Counted from the first letter of the stretch, positions 11,225-27,855 are shown. The stretch is DNA of 64,000 bases from Spizellomyces punctatus DAOM BR117 (GCF_000182565.1 NW_015971555.1:248001-312000); one strand, 5' to 3'. Made by a program: numbers and translations. The notes: generated from the sequence alone by a model not told the origin.

Positions 11225-12777
11225 ATGTCATCTCGAGCAGCTTTACTGCTCCAAAGAGAGCAGTATCGACTTCGAAAGGCTGATAAGTGTTGGGTGAGTG
11301 GAAGAGCAACGTTTCAAAGCTCATGGATTTATTAGCTCGAGCTCAATCACATATGAACAGGGGATTGAGACGTCTATAGTAAAAAACGACATCTTTCATT
11401 GGCAAGCAACAATAGAAGGATTGCCAAACACACCATGGGAAGGTGCGAAAAGCGGAAAAATGGAACGCTGTTCTTCTTCTTACTCCCTCGTCGTGCACAT
11501 AGGGGGGCTATTTAAAATTGAAATGTTTTTCGATGAAGAGTATAACGAGAAGCCACCGGAAATCTACTTTATGACTGTCCCCTTTCATCCTAATGGTCAG
11601 TCATTCAGATAACATATAATATTTTTATGGATATGTCCGCTGACCGGTCTTAACAGTGGATATGAACACCGGTCGGCCCTGTGTACCCTTCCTTGAAGAC
11701 TCGAATGAATGGGACCCTGAGACTCCAATATTGAGCATTCTTGTGTACTTGCAAGTACGTTGTGAGAAAAACTTATCAAGCTTGTACATTGTGAAGCATT
11801 GCTGGACTCATCAACAGGCTATTCTTGCAAATCCAGGGCTAGATCGCCCAGTAAACATAGCGGCAAGTGAGATATACACGAGCTCACCACGGCTGTACGA
11901 TCAGCTTGTCAGGGACTGTGTGATCGCAAGTCGTCGGATCAATGGTAAAGTGAAAGTTACAATGCACTTCTCTGCTTCATACCTTGACTTGCGTCGGCGC
12001 ACATTCAGTCGGACTGGCACCCTTTGAAGAAGAGGAGTACCTGAACCAGACTTCCAGTGATAAGGAGCTTAAAACAATCAGTCCCATAATACCAGCGCAC
12101 AGTTTGACGCAGCCATATATCCGAACGATAAGTTTTGATGATTATTACGAATTTTGGAAGTCGCTCGCCACGTCAATACCTCAGAAACCCAGTAAACCGG
12201 GCGGTACGTCCATTAGGCAGTCATAGAACATAAAATGCGATTCTTAATGACTGCTATCCATGCATTATTCAGGTCCTCGAATACCAGATGAGTTGATGTT
12301 TCCGAGTCAATCCAAGGTTTCGGAAGATCAATTTCGAGAGATGATGGAAAGGTGAGGTCTCAGCATCCAAGGGGCCTCGGATCACTGGATGCTAAAGGAC
12401 AACTATATGACTTCCGCAGACAAAGAGATCTGTGGTTTGGCAGATTTCAAAGAAAAGCTGTACAGAAGAAACCAGAGCAACAGTCGAAAACGGCGAGAAT
12501 AGACGCAATGAGACGAATCTACAGTATGAAAGAAAGCGATGACTCAAAATCAGAACAAATAGATAATCGAAGAACCCAGAGGGTCGAGGAGACACACTGG
12601 GATGGGGACTCGGGCCACCAAATTGACATGGCTCCGCTTGGAGGGGAGTCCGTGTTGGACGATCGATGGATCAAGCCCAAGGAGCATATTCACTCCGATG
12701 ATTGGGAACGCGAGGCGGACGATCTGTTGAATTGGACGGCCCAGTTGGCGCATCCACCATCTGATCATATTACATAA
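11225..12777 (+). CDS. UBE2U: Ubiquitin-conjugating enzyme E2, UBE2U type
   Basis: E2 enzyme expected to carry ubiquitin as a thioester and pass it on with an E3. Exon 1 (11225-11293) gives SSRAALLLQREQYRLRKAD, resembling the UBE2U start. Exon 2 from 11361 gives SIVKNDIFHWQATIEGLPNT, then LFKIEMFFDEEYNEKPPEIY and TVPFHPN, the E2 HPN motif. The following exon has DMNTGRPCVPFLED, where the Cys is the active-site candidate, then ILSILVYLQ and AILANPGLDRPVNIAA. The long C-terminal extension matches human UBE2U in SFDDYYEFWKSLATS and in the ending DDLLNWTAQL. This extension sets UBE2U apart from other E2s. An intron near 12352-12420 removes a stop-containing stretch. Divergent from STRAD by about 177 bp. 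Family assignment is strong; function in fungi is not known to me. Confidence 0.88.
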
Positions 12778-12876
12778 TGTGATGGAACTAGAAGGACACA
12801 GGATGTCTCTCAAAGCCAGTGGAGTTTATGTGCAAATAATATGGTTCATGGAATATATTAGTTGAACAGGGGACCA

Positions 12877-14404
<1,528 letters not shown>

Positions 14405-15287
14405 TATGGCCGTCCGTAGTGTTGAATGATGTTATGATGGCCGTTTGGGCGTTTTTTGTTTGCAAGATTGCGGATGGATGTTGGTTTCTGTTTCTGTTGT
14501 CGACGCGTCATTACTGCAAGAACCAGGAGAGTCACGTGTCACATCCAGATGGGAGGAGTTTTGGAGGTCGTAAAAACATTGGCGACTGCCTTTGGATGGT
14601 TTCTTCACGTCACCAATATCGTTGAAGAAACTTGCAAAATAACCTCGATGATTGGATCATGTTATTCTAGCTATCTTGACCACATATGTGAGCATGAACA
14701 ATAAATCGTTCATGTCGCGGGCGTCAGCAATTTGATGCAGCCAAGCGTGTATTCAACTTAACGTCGAGTCCTTTGATGCTTCTATCATGGCCACGAGCAG
14801 CTTTTTCTTGGTCTATTAGACTAGAAGCGCTTGCCTTCTGCCGCCCTCTTTTTTCTTTAAATTTCATGGCATTCCATCACAATGAAGCTTGCGGTTCAAG
14901 TTATCTCGATGGTGTTGCGATGGACATTGGGTCCCCGCTGCTCTGTTCATAGTATACCAAGGGTGCAGCAGGTGGGATGGCCCAAAGCCATTTTTGCCAC
15001 GGGCTCATAGTTCTGGAAGGACAGCACCGAACTATGATGGATTTTGTTCTTATACGCGTTCGGTCGCGGTTGGCTGAGTTTTGACTCTGCGTGCGGAGAA
15101 GTTTGTGGCATCATGAGCAAACACGCTTGGCCATGCTGAGAGAAGGTCTTACTTCTGCATTGTTGGTAGGCATACGGTTTTGGCCCACCTGACGTGGCCT
15201 GTGATTTCAGATAGTTCAAGGCAACCCTTGTTGTCGTCGGGGAATTGTATTCAACCAAACTCGACTTCAAGTTCGACGGAGACCAGC
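14405..15287. other. Divergent intergenic region between RPT3 and the P5B ATPase
   Basis: About 880 bp, probably promoter sequence for both genes. An acceptor-like TTTCAG just before 15213 leads into an open frame (DSSRQPLLSSGN) that joins the ATPase start in frame, so a 5' exon of that gene may lie here, possibly from the ATG at 14881. No other gene is supported. Confidence 0.4.
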
Positions 15288-18200
15288 ATGCAGTCTCTAT
15301 TTTCGTCTCGGAAAGAGCGCAAACGGGAACAACAGTTAAGACTGGCTCCAGCTGCTGCCAGTGAAGATGCTTCCCATTTGCCACCAGAGTATCTTTCTAT
15401 TTTCGCACTTTCAAAGTCTTCCCCGGGATTGTTCCTTTACGTTGCGCTCTCTATCCTGTCATGTGGCATTCTGGCATTGGTGGGACGATGGTATCCAGAA
15501 GTGCGAGTTCGGTTGATGCGGAAACGCGCGCAAAGTTTCCGGGAGGCAGAGTTTGTGATTGTAAAAGGACGAAACGGTCGCTGGACAGAGATTGAAGTAC
15601 GGCGGGATATGGGGCTTCAAATGTTCCAATCAAGCGGGACAGATGATAAGAGCGTAGTGGAGGAAAGAGCGATGATTTGGTTCGAATATAGAAAACAGAG
15701 ATACATCTATCGAGAGGCATTCTCTTCGTTTCAGGTAAGAATCAAGCCCGCGTGATGGGGATATGAATGATACTGGCAGAAACCGTCAGGCATCTGGATA
15801 ATTTTTCAGCTTATGATGCAACTGGGCAATGTCTGTTCGAATCATTGATACCGATTCATTTCCCTTCGTTCAGCGCCACAATCCTAGACTGAGAAAATCA
15901 TGTATGGAGATACACCAGCTACGCGGTGGTCTATCTGAAGAGGAAGCCTCAGTCTGTTTAAATCAGAATGGCCCCAATCACATTGATATTGACGACCTTC
16001 CCATTATCAACATGTTACTGGACAAGATCATCCATCCCTTCTACCTATTCCAAGTCTTGTCAGTCATTGTCTGTGAGTGCATTTGCCGGTAGCAGCAGCG
16101 CCTAGCATGCGTAACCTTTCTTTAACCGTCCACTTTGGTTATTGACAGGGATGCTTGAAGCATACTACACTTACGCCCTTCTCATATTAATCATGAGCTG
16201 CTCGTCAATCGCCTGGGAGCTGTATTCTGCGAAACAGAATGAGAAGAATTTACGCAATCTGGTGAAGGTCGAACATATTTGCAGGGTAATACGCGATGGT
16301 CGGACGGTGGAGGTACCTGCAGCGCAACTGGTTGTGGGGGATGCGGTAATACTGGAAAACATCCGAGGGGCTCCGGTGGTAGCCGACATGGCTTTGGTGC
16401 AAGGAGAATGCGTTGCCGATGAGTCAACTTTGACTGGAGAGTCAATCCCCGTTGTCAAAACGCAGTTACCATTCGTCGATGCTCCTGGAAAGGTTTACTC
16501 TCCAGATCGGCACAAGAGCAACACCCTTTTTGCAGGTTGATAATCTTATGCGGAGCTGATGATTGACCATTCGGTGCTGATTGCTGCGTTTAGGGTCGGT
16601 CATTGTGGAGGTTAAGGTTAAGTGCGATGTGATGACTGCGACGAGCCCTAGAAATCTTTTTGGAGAAGAAGAGCCACAAAGTGCAATTGCCATTGTGACA
16701 TCCACAGGGTTCGCTTCCACGAAGGGCGAATTATTTCGTTCAATCCTTTTTCCGGATCAGATTGTGAGAACCTCATCTTTCATTTTCAGTTATACCTCGT
16801 ATTAACACCCCCTCTCATACCTACCTTAGGAATTCAAATTCTACCGAGATGCCTACAAGTTCTTGGCCATCCTCGGCATGGTCGCGGTGGCAGCCTTTAT
16901 AAATAGGCTGATCTATGGGTAAGTCTCTCACTTCTTGATTTTAGGCATCTGTTGATCCATATCAATCACCGGGACAAAGGTTACGGAATAGGTTACCCTC
17001 ACATGCGATTGTACTGTCTTGTCTGGACCTCATCACCATCGCAGGTGAGCTATGGAAAACTTGAATTTTTCTCAAAGCGCACGCGGTAATCGATGTCATC
17101 CAGTTCCCCCCGCGTTGCCTCTGATTTTGACAGTCGGCATTGGATTTTCTCTTGACCGTTTGAAAAGACAGTCCATATTTTGTATCGATCCCGAGCGAAT
17201 CAACCTAGCTGGTCGTGTCAACATTATGGCTTTCGATAAGACGGGGACCCTCACAGAGTCTTCCCTGAGATGGGTTGGCATCGAGGCAGCCAATGATGGA
17301 ATGTTTGTTGGGTTTTCCAACAATACAGGCGGGGAGTCCAGAATGGAACGAGTGCTCGCTACATGCCATGGTATCAACAATGTTCATGAACGGCTTGTCG
17401 GGCACCCTGTGGACGTGGAAATGTTCCGGAAGACAGGTTGGAGCCTAGACCAGAGGGAGCAGTCTACCTATATCAACGGACAACCTGTACCACTAGCGGC
17501 AGTCATTGTGCCCCCAGAAGCGGACAAATCCACATATCACATCCTTAGACGTTTCGAATTTGATGCTCATCTTCAGAAGAGTTCGATAGTTGCGATAGCA
17601 GCCGACGGCGCGAGTCTCTTTTCGTGCACGAAGGGCTCTCCAGAAGCAATTCGAAATATATGTCGACAGGAGTCCATTCCAATGAATTTTCATGCGGTAT
17701 ACAGGCGCTATGCTGCCCAAGGATATTACATCATTGCTTGCGCAACGAAAGAGCTGACGGGCATTCTGTCTGATGAGCCGACACCCAGTGAAATCGCGAA
17801 TTTGCGACGAGAACAGGTGGAAAGAGACGTAATGTTCGCGGGATTCTTATTGCTTCAAAATCAAGTGAAGGAGGAGAGTGTTCCTACAATTGCGATGTTA
17901 AGAAAAGCTCACATTCGGTCAATTATCATGTGAGTAGCTGTAAGTGCGTTGTGTTTTTGCTCAGATTCAGCTTGCTCAACTGCCACTGAGCAGCACAGGA
18001 GACAACGCATTGACAGCGATTCATGTGGCTCGTCAGCTGGATCTCTGCCATAAAGTCCTGCTCATTGACGTCCATGAAGACAACGTTGTTTTCACACAGG
18101 TGCAAGACGAACCTGACATTGAGACAATGAGCCTGCACAGTGCCACTCCACGGCGACACGTTAGTACTGGGTCCTTATCCAGTCGCCAACGTCCTGAGGA

Positions 18201-19890
18201 ATTTGCACAAGCTGCTAGTGCTCCGGATGCAACCGACGACGAACGCAGTCACCCTATTGAAGATCTGACAAGACATTTGACTCATGTAATGGATCAAGTG
18301 GACATTGCAGTCACCGGTGCTGCCCTCGACGCTATCATTGGGAGATACGAAGCAACATTTGCGAATTGGCTGGCAGGCCGGGCGAGGATATTCTCGAGGA
18401 CAAAGCCCAGTCAAAAGACCTGGATTGTGGAACGTTTGAAACGGCAAGGAAATTATGTTGGTATGTGTGGGGACGGCACCAATGATTGTGGAGCTTTGAA
18501 GGCTGCGCATGTTGGATTGGCGTTATCGGATGCAGAAGCTTCAATAGTGTCGCCTTTCACGTCTGCACGGAAGTCGGTGTCGGACGTCGAAAAGCTGTTT
18601 AGAGAAGGGCGCTGTGCGCTGGAAACATCCTTTACTGCTTTTAAGGTATGTGAGAAGGTGATATTACTGGAGATGCTGTAGTAACCAACTGGCTTTCGAT
18701 AGTACATGATTATGTATCCAATCATCCAGGTGTTCCTCGTTGCAACCCTGTACCAACTGGGAACTGATATGTCAAACAATCAATTCCTTTTTGATGACCT
18801 CGCAATCGTGCTAGCACTGTCCCTTCTCATGCTATATACTGGTCCTGCCCTTCACCTGGAGCGGGACCGCCCAACCGATGATCTTTTTAGGTTTGTACTG
18901 GTCAATCCGGCGTGTTTAACGAGATCCGATTACTGATAATGAAGGATGCAATAGCCCCATCATTCTGGTTTCCATAGGCGGACAGTTTCTCATCAACGTG
19001 GCCTTTTTCATTGCATGTGTGGCAATGCTGCTCAAGAGCCAATGGTTTTGCTCAGTGTCCAAGGCAGCGGAAGGATTGGACGAGACCTTCCGTCCCATCA
19101 ATAGTACATCAACCAACTTTACCTGGGCCTGCTATCCGTGAGTAAACCAGGGCCGAAAAACACATGAACTCTGTCTAATTTTTGTGATTGAACTAGTATC
19201 GACCCTGTTGCGGACATTCACGACTCAACCATTAGCAAATCTTACGAAAACACTGTTTTGTGGCTATATACGCATTTTCAATTTGCCATTTGCGCTCTGG
19301 CCTTTTCAATTACCAGAACCTACCGTCGACCTTTTTGGACAAACACTCCCTACGCCACGTACTTGCTTTTGCTATTCTGCATTTTGACAGGCATGCTTCT
19401 TTCCTTGGGGAGAGCGGGATCCGGGTACGAATTTATGGCTCGCTTGTTCGATCTCCGGACCGGGGTACCGGATGATTTTCGATTTGCTGTTTGGTGTATA
19501 GCCATGGCAAATCTTGGCTGTGCGCTCATATTTGAAGCTGTCGTAGTCAACGGTTTTGTCCGAAAGTGGGTGGCACGTCAAGAAGATCTAAAAAAGCAGG
19601 CCAAAGATCTGAAACGGGAGCGAAGCGTTGGTATCGGGGTAGTTGAAGATACTGGAATCCTGGACGTACAAACAGGAAGATGGGGAGGTGCCGGTGGATC
19701 TTTTGGGCGAATTATGTCGTTTGGATGGTGGGGTACCATTCCAGAAGAGGATAGAATTAGTCACGAATTTGAGATGAGCCAAGTGGAACGGCATAACCCT
19801 GTTGAGGATTTCTATGATGCAGAAGATGAGAATGTATTCGTAGGAGGAGATTCGGAGGAGAGTCTCAGGCTGGTTGGTGCGCTTCGATAA
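15288..19890 (+). CDS. P5B-type transport ATPase (ATP13A2/Ypk9 family)
   Basis: P-type ATPase of the P5B group, in animals lysosomal polyamine exporters and in yeast vacuolar Ypk9. The N-terminus has the P5B membrane-inserted hydrophobic segment (LFLYVALSILSCGILALVG) and RAQSFREAEFVIVKGRNGR. Next come the actuator TGES loop (DESTLTGESIPVVKTQ), the membrane hallmark PPALPLILTVGIGFSLDRL near 17105, the phosphorylation site FDKTGTLTES near 17236, the nucleotide domain, TGDNALTAIHVARQL, and the hinge GMCGDGTNDCGALKAAHVG near 18465. Several C-terminal membrane segments follow, then a long charged cytosolic tail ending VGALR. PPALP is the P5B marker (P5A has PPELP). ATG 15288 is the first clear Met, but the frame is open upstream to an acceptor-like site near 15212 and a dileucine (RQPLL) there suggests an extra 5' exon. 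Substrate is not predictable here. Confidence 0.92.
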
Positions 19891-20872
19891 TATTTATTGC
19901 ACGTTCCCGCCATGAAACTTAAAATTATAAGCTCAAACAATCCTTTTACAATTCTGCTGCCAGCTTTGCTAACAAATGTGTTAAGTAATCTATGACCACG
20001 TGATCGATCGCTAATGCACCAGCCAATCATATTCCTAGCTGTTTTTTTGCAATGCCGGCAGCTATAAAAGCAAAGTCCATCGACTCATGTCCTCCTCCTC
20101 AATGTCCTCGAGTTTTACAGGTGAGTTCAAGAGACATATCAAGGCTGGACAGCGTCTCGTGGGGATGAGACCAAAAAAGACATTTGCACGTCAGGAGGAG
20201 CCCTCTTGGAGGGTGATGACTGACCAATATCTATACCCAAATTTCTGAACACGACAAATATCTTGGAGGGGTGGCAGAGACTTTCAAGGTTCTTGGCTGA
20301 TAAATAAATTGTTGTGTTTATCTAGATCCATACCACGCACTCTAGAAAGCGGTGATGTCTTCACTGGTAAAGGAAGATTGACTGATGAGAATCTTTCGCG
20401 AGGAACGAGCTATTCCTGCGCTCTCACTCAATGGTTCCTTACCAAGTGTCAAGCCACTGCACCGAATGTCACGACGTATTCGATTGTACAAGAAAGCAGT
20501 TAAGGTAGGCTGAGGTTCGTAGTGACTTGGGTCATTGCGCAAGTCGTCGAGGATGAAGTTTTTGTTTCCAATTCGCAGTTTCCACCAAAAGGGCGATTAG
20601 ACCGGGGCTAAATTGCGTAACTATGAGAGGGAACCATCTTGTGTTGTGCTCTTTGCCTTCATGAGACCTTTGCAGTAGCTGCGTGTTTTGGCCCTCCCTC
20701 ATGCTGGTACAAGCACCTTCCTTGGATGTCTGATGACGACTTGCGCAAGGGTGCCTTTAATTGGGTTGTGCTCTGATTCAATCTAATTTGATTTTGGTAT
20801 TTTAGGTAAGAAGGATGTAAGTTTGACTGGAAACTATTGCCAGATAGGGGGGTTGTGAAATCTTGGGATGTA
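19891..20872. other. Unresolved stretch with possible short gene (20087-20610)
   Basis: A TATA-like box (tataaaag, 20052-20059) stands about 30 bp before an ATG at 20087 in the plus sense. From that ATG a 53-codon frame runs to 20248; alternatively the GTGAGT at about 20121 opens a 200-nt intron ending in TTTATCTAG near 20323. A further plus-strand frame from about 20386 (MRIFREERAIP, later SRRIRLYKKAVK) can be spliced to FPPKGRLDRG and a stop near 20610. I recognise no family, and the models are mutually exclusive. It may be a short protein gene or a spliced noncoding RNA. Confidence 0.25.
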
Positions 20873-21235
20873 TTAATAGTAAACTAGAGATATGAATAAA
20901 ACAATCAGCAGTTTCCAATACAGAATAAACAAAGCAAACTCGCGAGACATCTTTATCGTCGCTACTACATGTCCATACACAGTGAATGTTGCTTCCCGCG
21001 TATTGCATAGCGCGTTGCTGCCAAGAATGCCGATGGTTGTCTGCTGTGAACCACCAGCAGCTGTATTCAGTCGTGCTGGGAGAGTGTTGCCCGTTGCTTT
21101 GACTTTAGGGCCCATGTCCAAAAGTAAAAGGTTCATGAAAGATTGCCCATCAAAGGCTTGCTGCGTGAGTTTGACCGACATGCACGTGACCATTTCTATG
21201 AGCTGTGCCTCCGCAACCCACTTTTGATTGAGCAC
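20873..21235 (-). CDS. Unassigned small open frame, weak candidate
   Basis: Uninterrupted 120-codon frame on the minus strand between the P5B ATPase and NDUFS3. The core (MGPKVKATGNTLPARLNTAA, then TTIGILGSNALCNTREATFT) has balanced composition, and the last 20 residues are hydrophobic (LYWKLLIVLFISLVYY), like a tail anchor, but may simply be AT-rich read-through. A plus-strand frame of 111 codons overlaps most of it, so chance openness is likely. I do not recognise it and assign no function. Confidence 0.22.
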   Translation of the reverse strand: MLNQKWVAEAQLIEMVTCMSVKLTQQAFDGQSFMNLLLLDMGPKVKATGNTLPARLNTAAGGSQQTTIGILGSNALCNTREATFTVYGHVVATIKMSREFALFILYWKLLIVLFISLVYY

Positions 21236-21301
21236 CTCGAGTCGGCGAGACGCCTACCGACTTTACGCTTTTGCTTGCGATCTCGTGCTGTCAAGGAAAA
21301 G

Positions 21302-22313
21302 ATGTCTGCTCTGGCAATCCTTCGTGCGGCAAGACTTCGGGCTCCGTCCATAATGAAGACTGCTGCCGCTCGAAGTACGTTTTTCATTTCGGCGCATGAT
21401 GACGGCTTGGTATTTTTTTTAAACTTGCTTTGGTACTCTACAGATGCTCCATCCCCACTTTTTTTCCACTCAACGGCACGAGCAGGTATGTTTGCCCAAA
21501 GTCCGACGGACACTATGCGTTGGTTCAATCGGCAATCGGCAAAGCCTATGTTATGGAAACTCACGAGTTTTATCACACAGCGTATGCAACCGAGCAGAAG
21601 CCCCCTACCCAATCCTCGGAATTGCATGAATACGGCCGTTTTATCGTTTCCTGTCTGCCAAAGTACATCCAACAATTCTCCATTTACAAGGACGAACTTA
21701 CGCTCTATGTCGCTCCTACTGCTTTGATTCCCACAATGCTTTTCTTGCGTGACCACACTGCGTGTCAATTCAAGCAGATTGCCGACATTGCGGGTGTAGA
21801 TTATCCCAGCCGCTCCAACCGCTTCGAAGTCGTGTACAACATGCTTTCTCTGCGCTACAACACTCGTATCCGGGTCAAGACCTACGCGACGGAAGTTTCA
21901 CCTGTCCCGTCTGTGACGTCCTTGTTTCCTGGTGCCAACTGGTTTGAGAGGGAGGCCTACGATATGTACGGAATTTACTTTGTGAACCACCCAGATTTGA
22001 GGAGGATCTTGACGGATTACGGCTTTGAGGGACACCCGATGCGTAAGGATTTCCCATTGACCGGATATGTGGAGGTTCGCTATGATGATGAGAGGAAGAG
22101 GGTCATTGCCGAGCCGTTGGAACTATCCCAACACCTTCGTGCGTTTGAATACCAGTCTCCATGGTGCGTAATTTGAACTATAGAGAATTTGAAGCAAGCA
22201 CCCACTCACCGACATTCTTTAGGGAACAAACTGGCCCTGGTGTGCCCCAACCAACACTCCTGCAAAAGAGTGAACCATCTGAGACCCCAAAGGATGCCAA
22301 GCCAGCGCAGTAG
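21302..22313 (+). CDS. NDUFS3: NADH:ubiquinone oxidoreductase 30-kDa subunit (NDUFS3)
   Basis: Peripheral-arm core subunit of mitochondrial complex I (bacterial NuoC). Exon 1 encodes a transit-like N-terminus ([19 protein letters not shown]); after a 70-nt intron the long exon 2 reads [20 protein letters not shown], then KDELTLYV and the family signature [20 protein letters not shown] followed by [20 protein letters not shown]. Exon 3 begins after TTCTTTAG near 22223 and ends with a short Lys/Pro-rich tail (PKDAKPAQ) at 22313. About 290 residues, as expected. It converges with the CHK2 gene. Confidence 0.95.
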
Positions 22314-22670
22314 ATGGGATGTGTGGCACTATGTAGAAGTGGCAAAAATATCTGTTTAAAGACGCGACAGAACGTGCCTGGCGGTCGGATAATACCTGTT
22401 TGGCGGACACTGAACCTTTTGGCGTGGAATGAAGGGTAGTATTTACATATATCTGTCAAAAGAAAGTCATGAACTCATACACTACGCAAAGTGGAGAACC
22501 GCGTCATTGTTCAAAGTTTGATATTTCGGGCAATTCTGCCATAAACCACAGGAATAGGCAATGTTTCTATAGGTGATGATACCATGCGGAGAACAGGTAA
22601 TACGAAAAAGAGGGAACTTCCAACATGTACGCCGTATTTAACTAAAAGGAGTTGAATCTGGGTCGAAATA
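22314..22670. other. Intergenic, convergent 3' ends of NDUFS3 and CHK2
   Basis: About 360 bp of 3' flanking sequence; short frames only, nothing supported. Confidence 0.6.
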
Positions 22671-25046
<2,376 letters not shown>

Positions 25047-25172
25047 GGCTGGCGAACCAAAGAAGATATTGGTGGTAAAGATGCGGAGAGGTTGGAGCGT
25101 GGGAATTGAGAAGCTTTGATCATGTAAACATAATTTAACCAAATATGGAAATACAGCAGCATATATCGCGCA

Positions 25173-27855
25173 TTATCGTTGCCCTTCCTCGCCTGCTGGT
25201 ATCCTTCCTTTTCTATAGAAGCGAGTCTCTTCTGGATCAAATCCACCACGTTCATCTCCAACCACACCCCAATCCGGAGTCCTTTCCATATAATCCTCAC
25301 TGGTAAAGGGCTTCCCTTCCCTGATTAGTTCAAAGAACCTGTTATAATCAATCCAAGTCCACCATCCTCCGTCCTTGTAGTATCTCGCTTTATCGGCAAT
25401 CAAAACACTACACGAGTGTTCATGCACACAAGCTACCTCGTACTTGCCACCAAGCCGCTCACACAAGTCCTTGCAGAAAGTCAGGACTTCGTGATGATAC
25501 GGCACATTTTTCATCGTCAAATGCGACGCGCCGGAGAAGCCGCAATATGTTACACCTTTCACTTCAATAAAATCGGGGTTCCCTCGACTAATTAGGGTCA
25601 CGTAAGAATCCAGGGTGCTATCGTTCTTGTCCTTGACCAATGTTAGACGATATACAGTTCTTTGGCCCTACCAAGCACGCTCTCCAAGTCAACATGATGG
25701 GTGAAGTGCTGTTATCGTCATGATGACACACCTTTTTCCCAAGTGCATCAAGACAAGCAAGAAATCGCTCCCAGTAATCACGGAACAGTGGTCGGTCGAT
25801 CTTCTTAAGATCCTCCTTGGTTCCAGCGTCAATGCTCACATACAGCTGGGTGACAGGCTTCAGATTTTCAATAGCGTCTGCCATTGTAACGAAATATATG
25901 TTATTTTTATACGCATCTCACGGTTAATACTCGAATCTTACCTGGAAACTGGGCATTTGTGACAAGGAAGGAGGAAACATTGCGGGAATGCAGAATATCC
26001 ACATATTCATTGATTTTTGGGTACATAATGGGCTCACCTAAGTGATTGACATCGTCGATAAATATGTAATACGACAAGATTCTAACACGAATAACCCACC
26101 GACAAGTGATAAAGCACAGTGTTTGATGGTGAAAGCCTCCTCAAACCGTTCTGGTTTCACGCCTGGTACACCTTTCAACTGCTTGATCATCTTGTAATGG
26201 TTATCCATGGCTCCATCCACAATATCCACAGCATCATCCATTTTCCAGCGCCATTCAGTTCCCTTTGAAAGGCTTCACGTCAGATGCAATCAAACACTAC
26301 TATGACGACTGCAACTTACGACTGGATTTGTATGCTGCCGCCAGCAGAAGACGCATTTGTTGGCACATGCCAACGATGGAGTGGTCTCCATACATCGATG
26401 TGATTCGATACCTAATGATCACGTCAAGAATTAAGACGAATTTTGGAGCATGCATATTTACTGCAATATCAGTTTACCGTAAAAAGTGTGCTTATAGCAT
26501 CCACCTCGCCCACGCAACATTGACTTTGTCCAGCGACATATTTTCACACCACTGTGCGTACCGACGATTTTATACCCTTGTTTCTCCAGAGATTTACGCA
26601 ACATTGGCGTGACCATCTCTTTGATCAATTTCTCTGGCCGCTCTTCAGCATCCTTGGTGCCGATCCTCCTTTTTGGACCTCCTTTATTTGAGCTCAAAGC
26701 AGCTTCCTCTTCAGTTCTCTGCTGTTTCGCGCTCTTTATTTTTGCCGCCATGGCCCCCATATCCTCCAGGTCCATTAGCTCGTCACCACTGCCCGTTGCT
26801 GCCTCCTCTTCCTCCTCTTCGGAACTCTCGTAATCGCCCTCCTCCACAAAATCGTCCAAATTGTCTTCTCCAGCTATAGAAAGGTGATTGGCAACTCCGT
26901 TAATCCGGCTGAGGAAAAGTTTTGTCCATGTGATGAACTGATGTTCCGTATCTACATTAATATAATAGCTTAGAAATACGTTCTCTAGAGTCAGTAGAGG
27001 TCAGCTAAGTAACGAACCATCACTCTTATCTCCCAATGCCAGCGGGCAAATTCGTCTCCCCGCTAGCTCTCCAATCCACTTGTCGACTCTCTTCGCAACC
27101 GTACAATAATTTTCTTCATACACTGAGTCGCCCAATCCGAATACCGCAAATCGCAACGATTTCATACATTGCTTATTCACTCGATGATCGAACCGAGTAT
27201 CTTCCAACCATTGATAAAACCATGCGGCGTCTTCCGTCGGTGATCCTTCGGTGTATGTAGATAAAAAGAATACAACCGGAGATTTCTCGGTCATCAGGTC
27301 CTCGTTCTCGTAGTCAGCAATATTAAGAACCTCGACTTCCTTTACCAACGGAACATTGGCCTCCACAAGTTCTTTCAGCCGGTAGGAAAGTGTGCGGGAA
27401 GTGCGAGTTTGAGTGGCAAAGAGAATTTTGAGTGTGATCCTCTTTTCGTCATCAATCTCTTCCGTATCTTCCCTATCCGGGACATTTTCGATTGGTATCG
27501 CAGTCTCACTGGTGGGGGTTGCCGGTTTGCTGCTTGATTTGCAGCACGATTCTCCAGCATTGGAAGAGCAACAACCTTCATCTTCCTCAACATTGCAACA
27601 ACCACCGGTAACTTCACCAGAAGTATCGCCCTTCTTTGCTCTCCGTTGTTTGGGCCTAGTGGAGTATGACTTGATCTTTGATTGCCCTCCGTTGGCTGTC
27701 GGGTTCACAGGTGTTTGATCTCGGCTTTTTTCCACTTTGGACGGTGATAAAGTCTGTCTATTCACGGTCCACAAAGCAAAGAGAAGCGTCGCAACCAGAA
27801 TCCATGACGGTGCCGACCAAGACGTAACATCCAATAAGGATAAAATGAAAGACAT
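25173..27855 (-). CDS. TYW1: tRNA 4-demethylwyosine synthase TYW1 (flavodoxin + radical SAM)
   Basis: Makes the tricyclic base 4-demethylwyosine from m1G37 of tRNA-Phe, the second step of wybutosine synthesis, using SAM and pyruvate. From 27855 the protein begins with a hydrophobic anchor (WSAPSWILVATLLFALWTV), then a spacer with three Cys pairs (GGCC, GCC, SCC), a flavodoxin domain (LKILFATQTRTSRTLSYRLK; VFFLSTYTEGSPTEDAAWFY; FGLGDSVYEENY) and an acidic linker. The radical SAM half has CANKCVFCWRQHTNP, carrying the 4Fe-4S CxxxCxxC motif, then CALSLVGEPIMYP, PVTQLYVSIDAGTKEDLKKI and FIEVKGVTYCGFSGASHLTM. Ending GEEGQR. Complete in domains and near 800 residues. Only 127 bp separate its stop from the CHK2 start, same strand. 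Confidence 0.95.

Noticed and set aside
10785-11324. Minus-strand 179-codon open frame
   Set aside because: It overlaps the UBE2U first exon and the STRAD 5' exons in a different frame; no homology, so chance openness.
21143-21768. Long frames on both strands over NDUFS3 exons
   Set aside because: Alternative frames of NDUFS3, which has clear complex I motifs.
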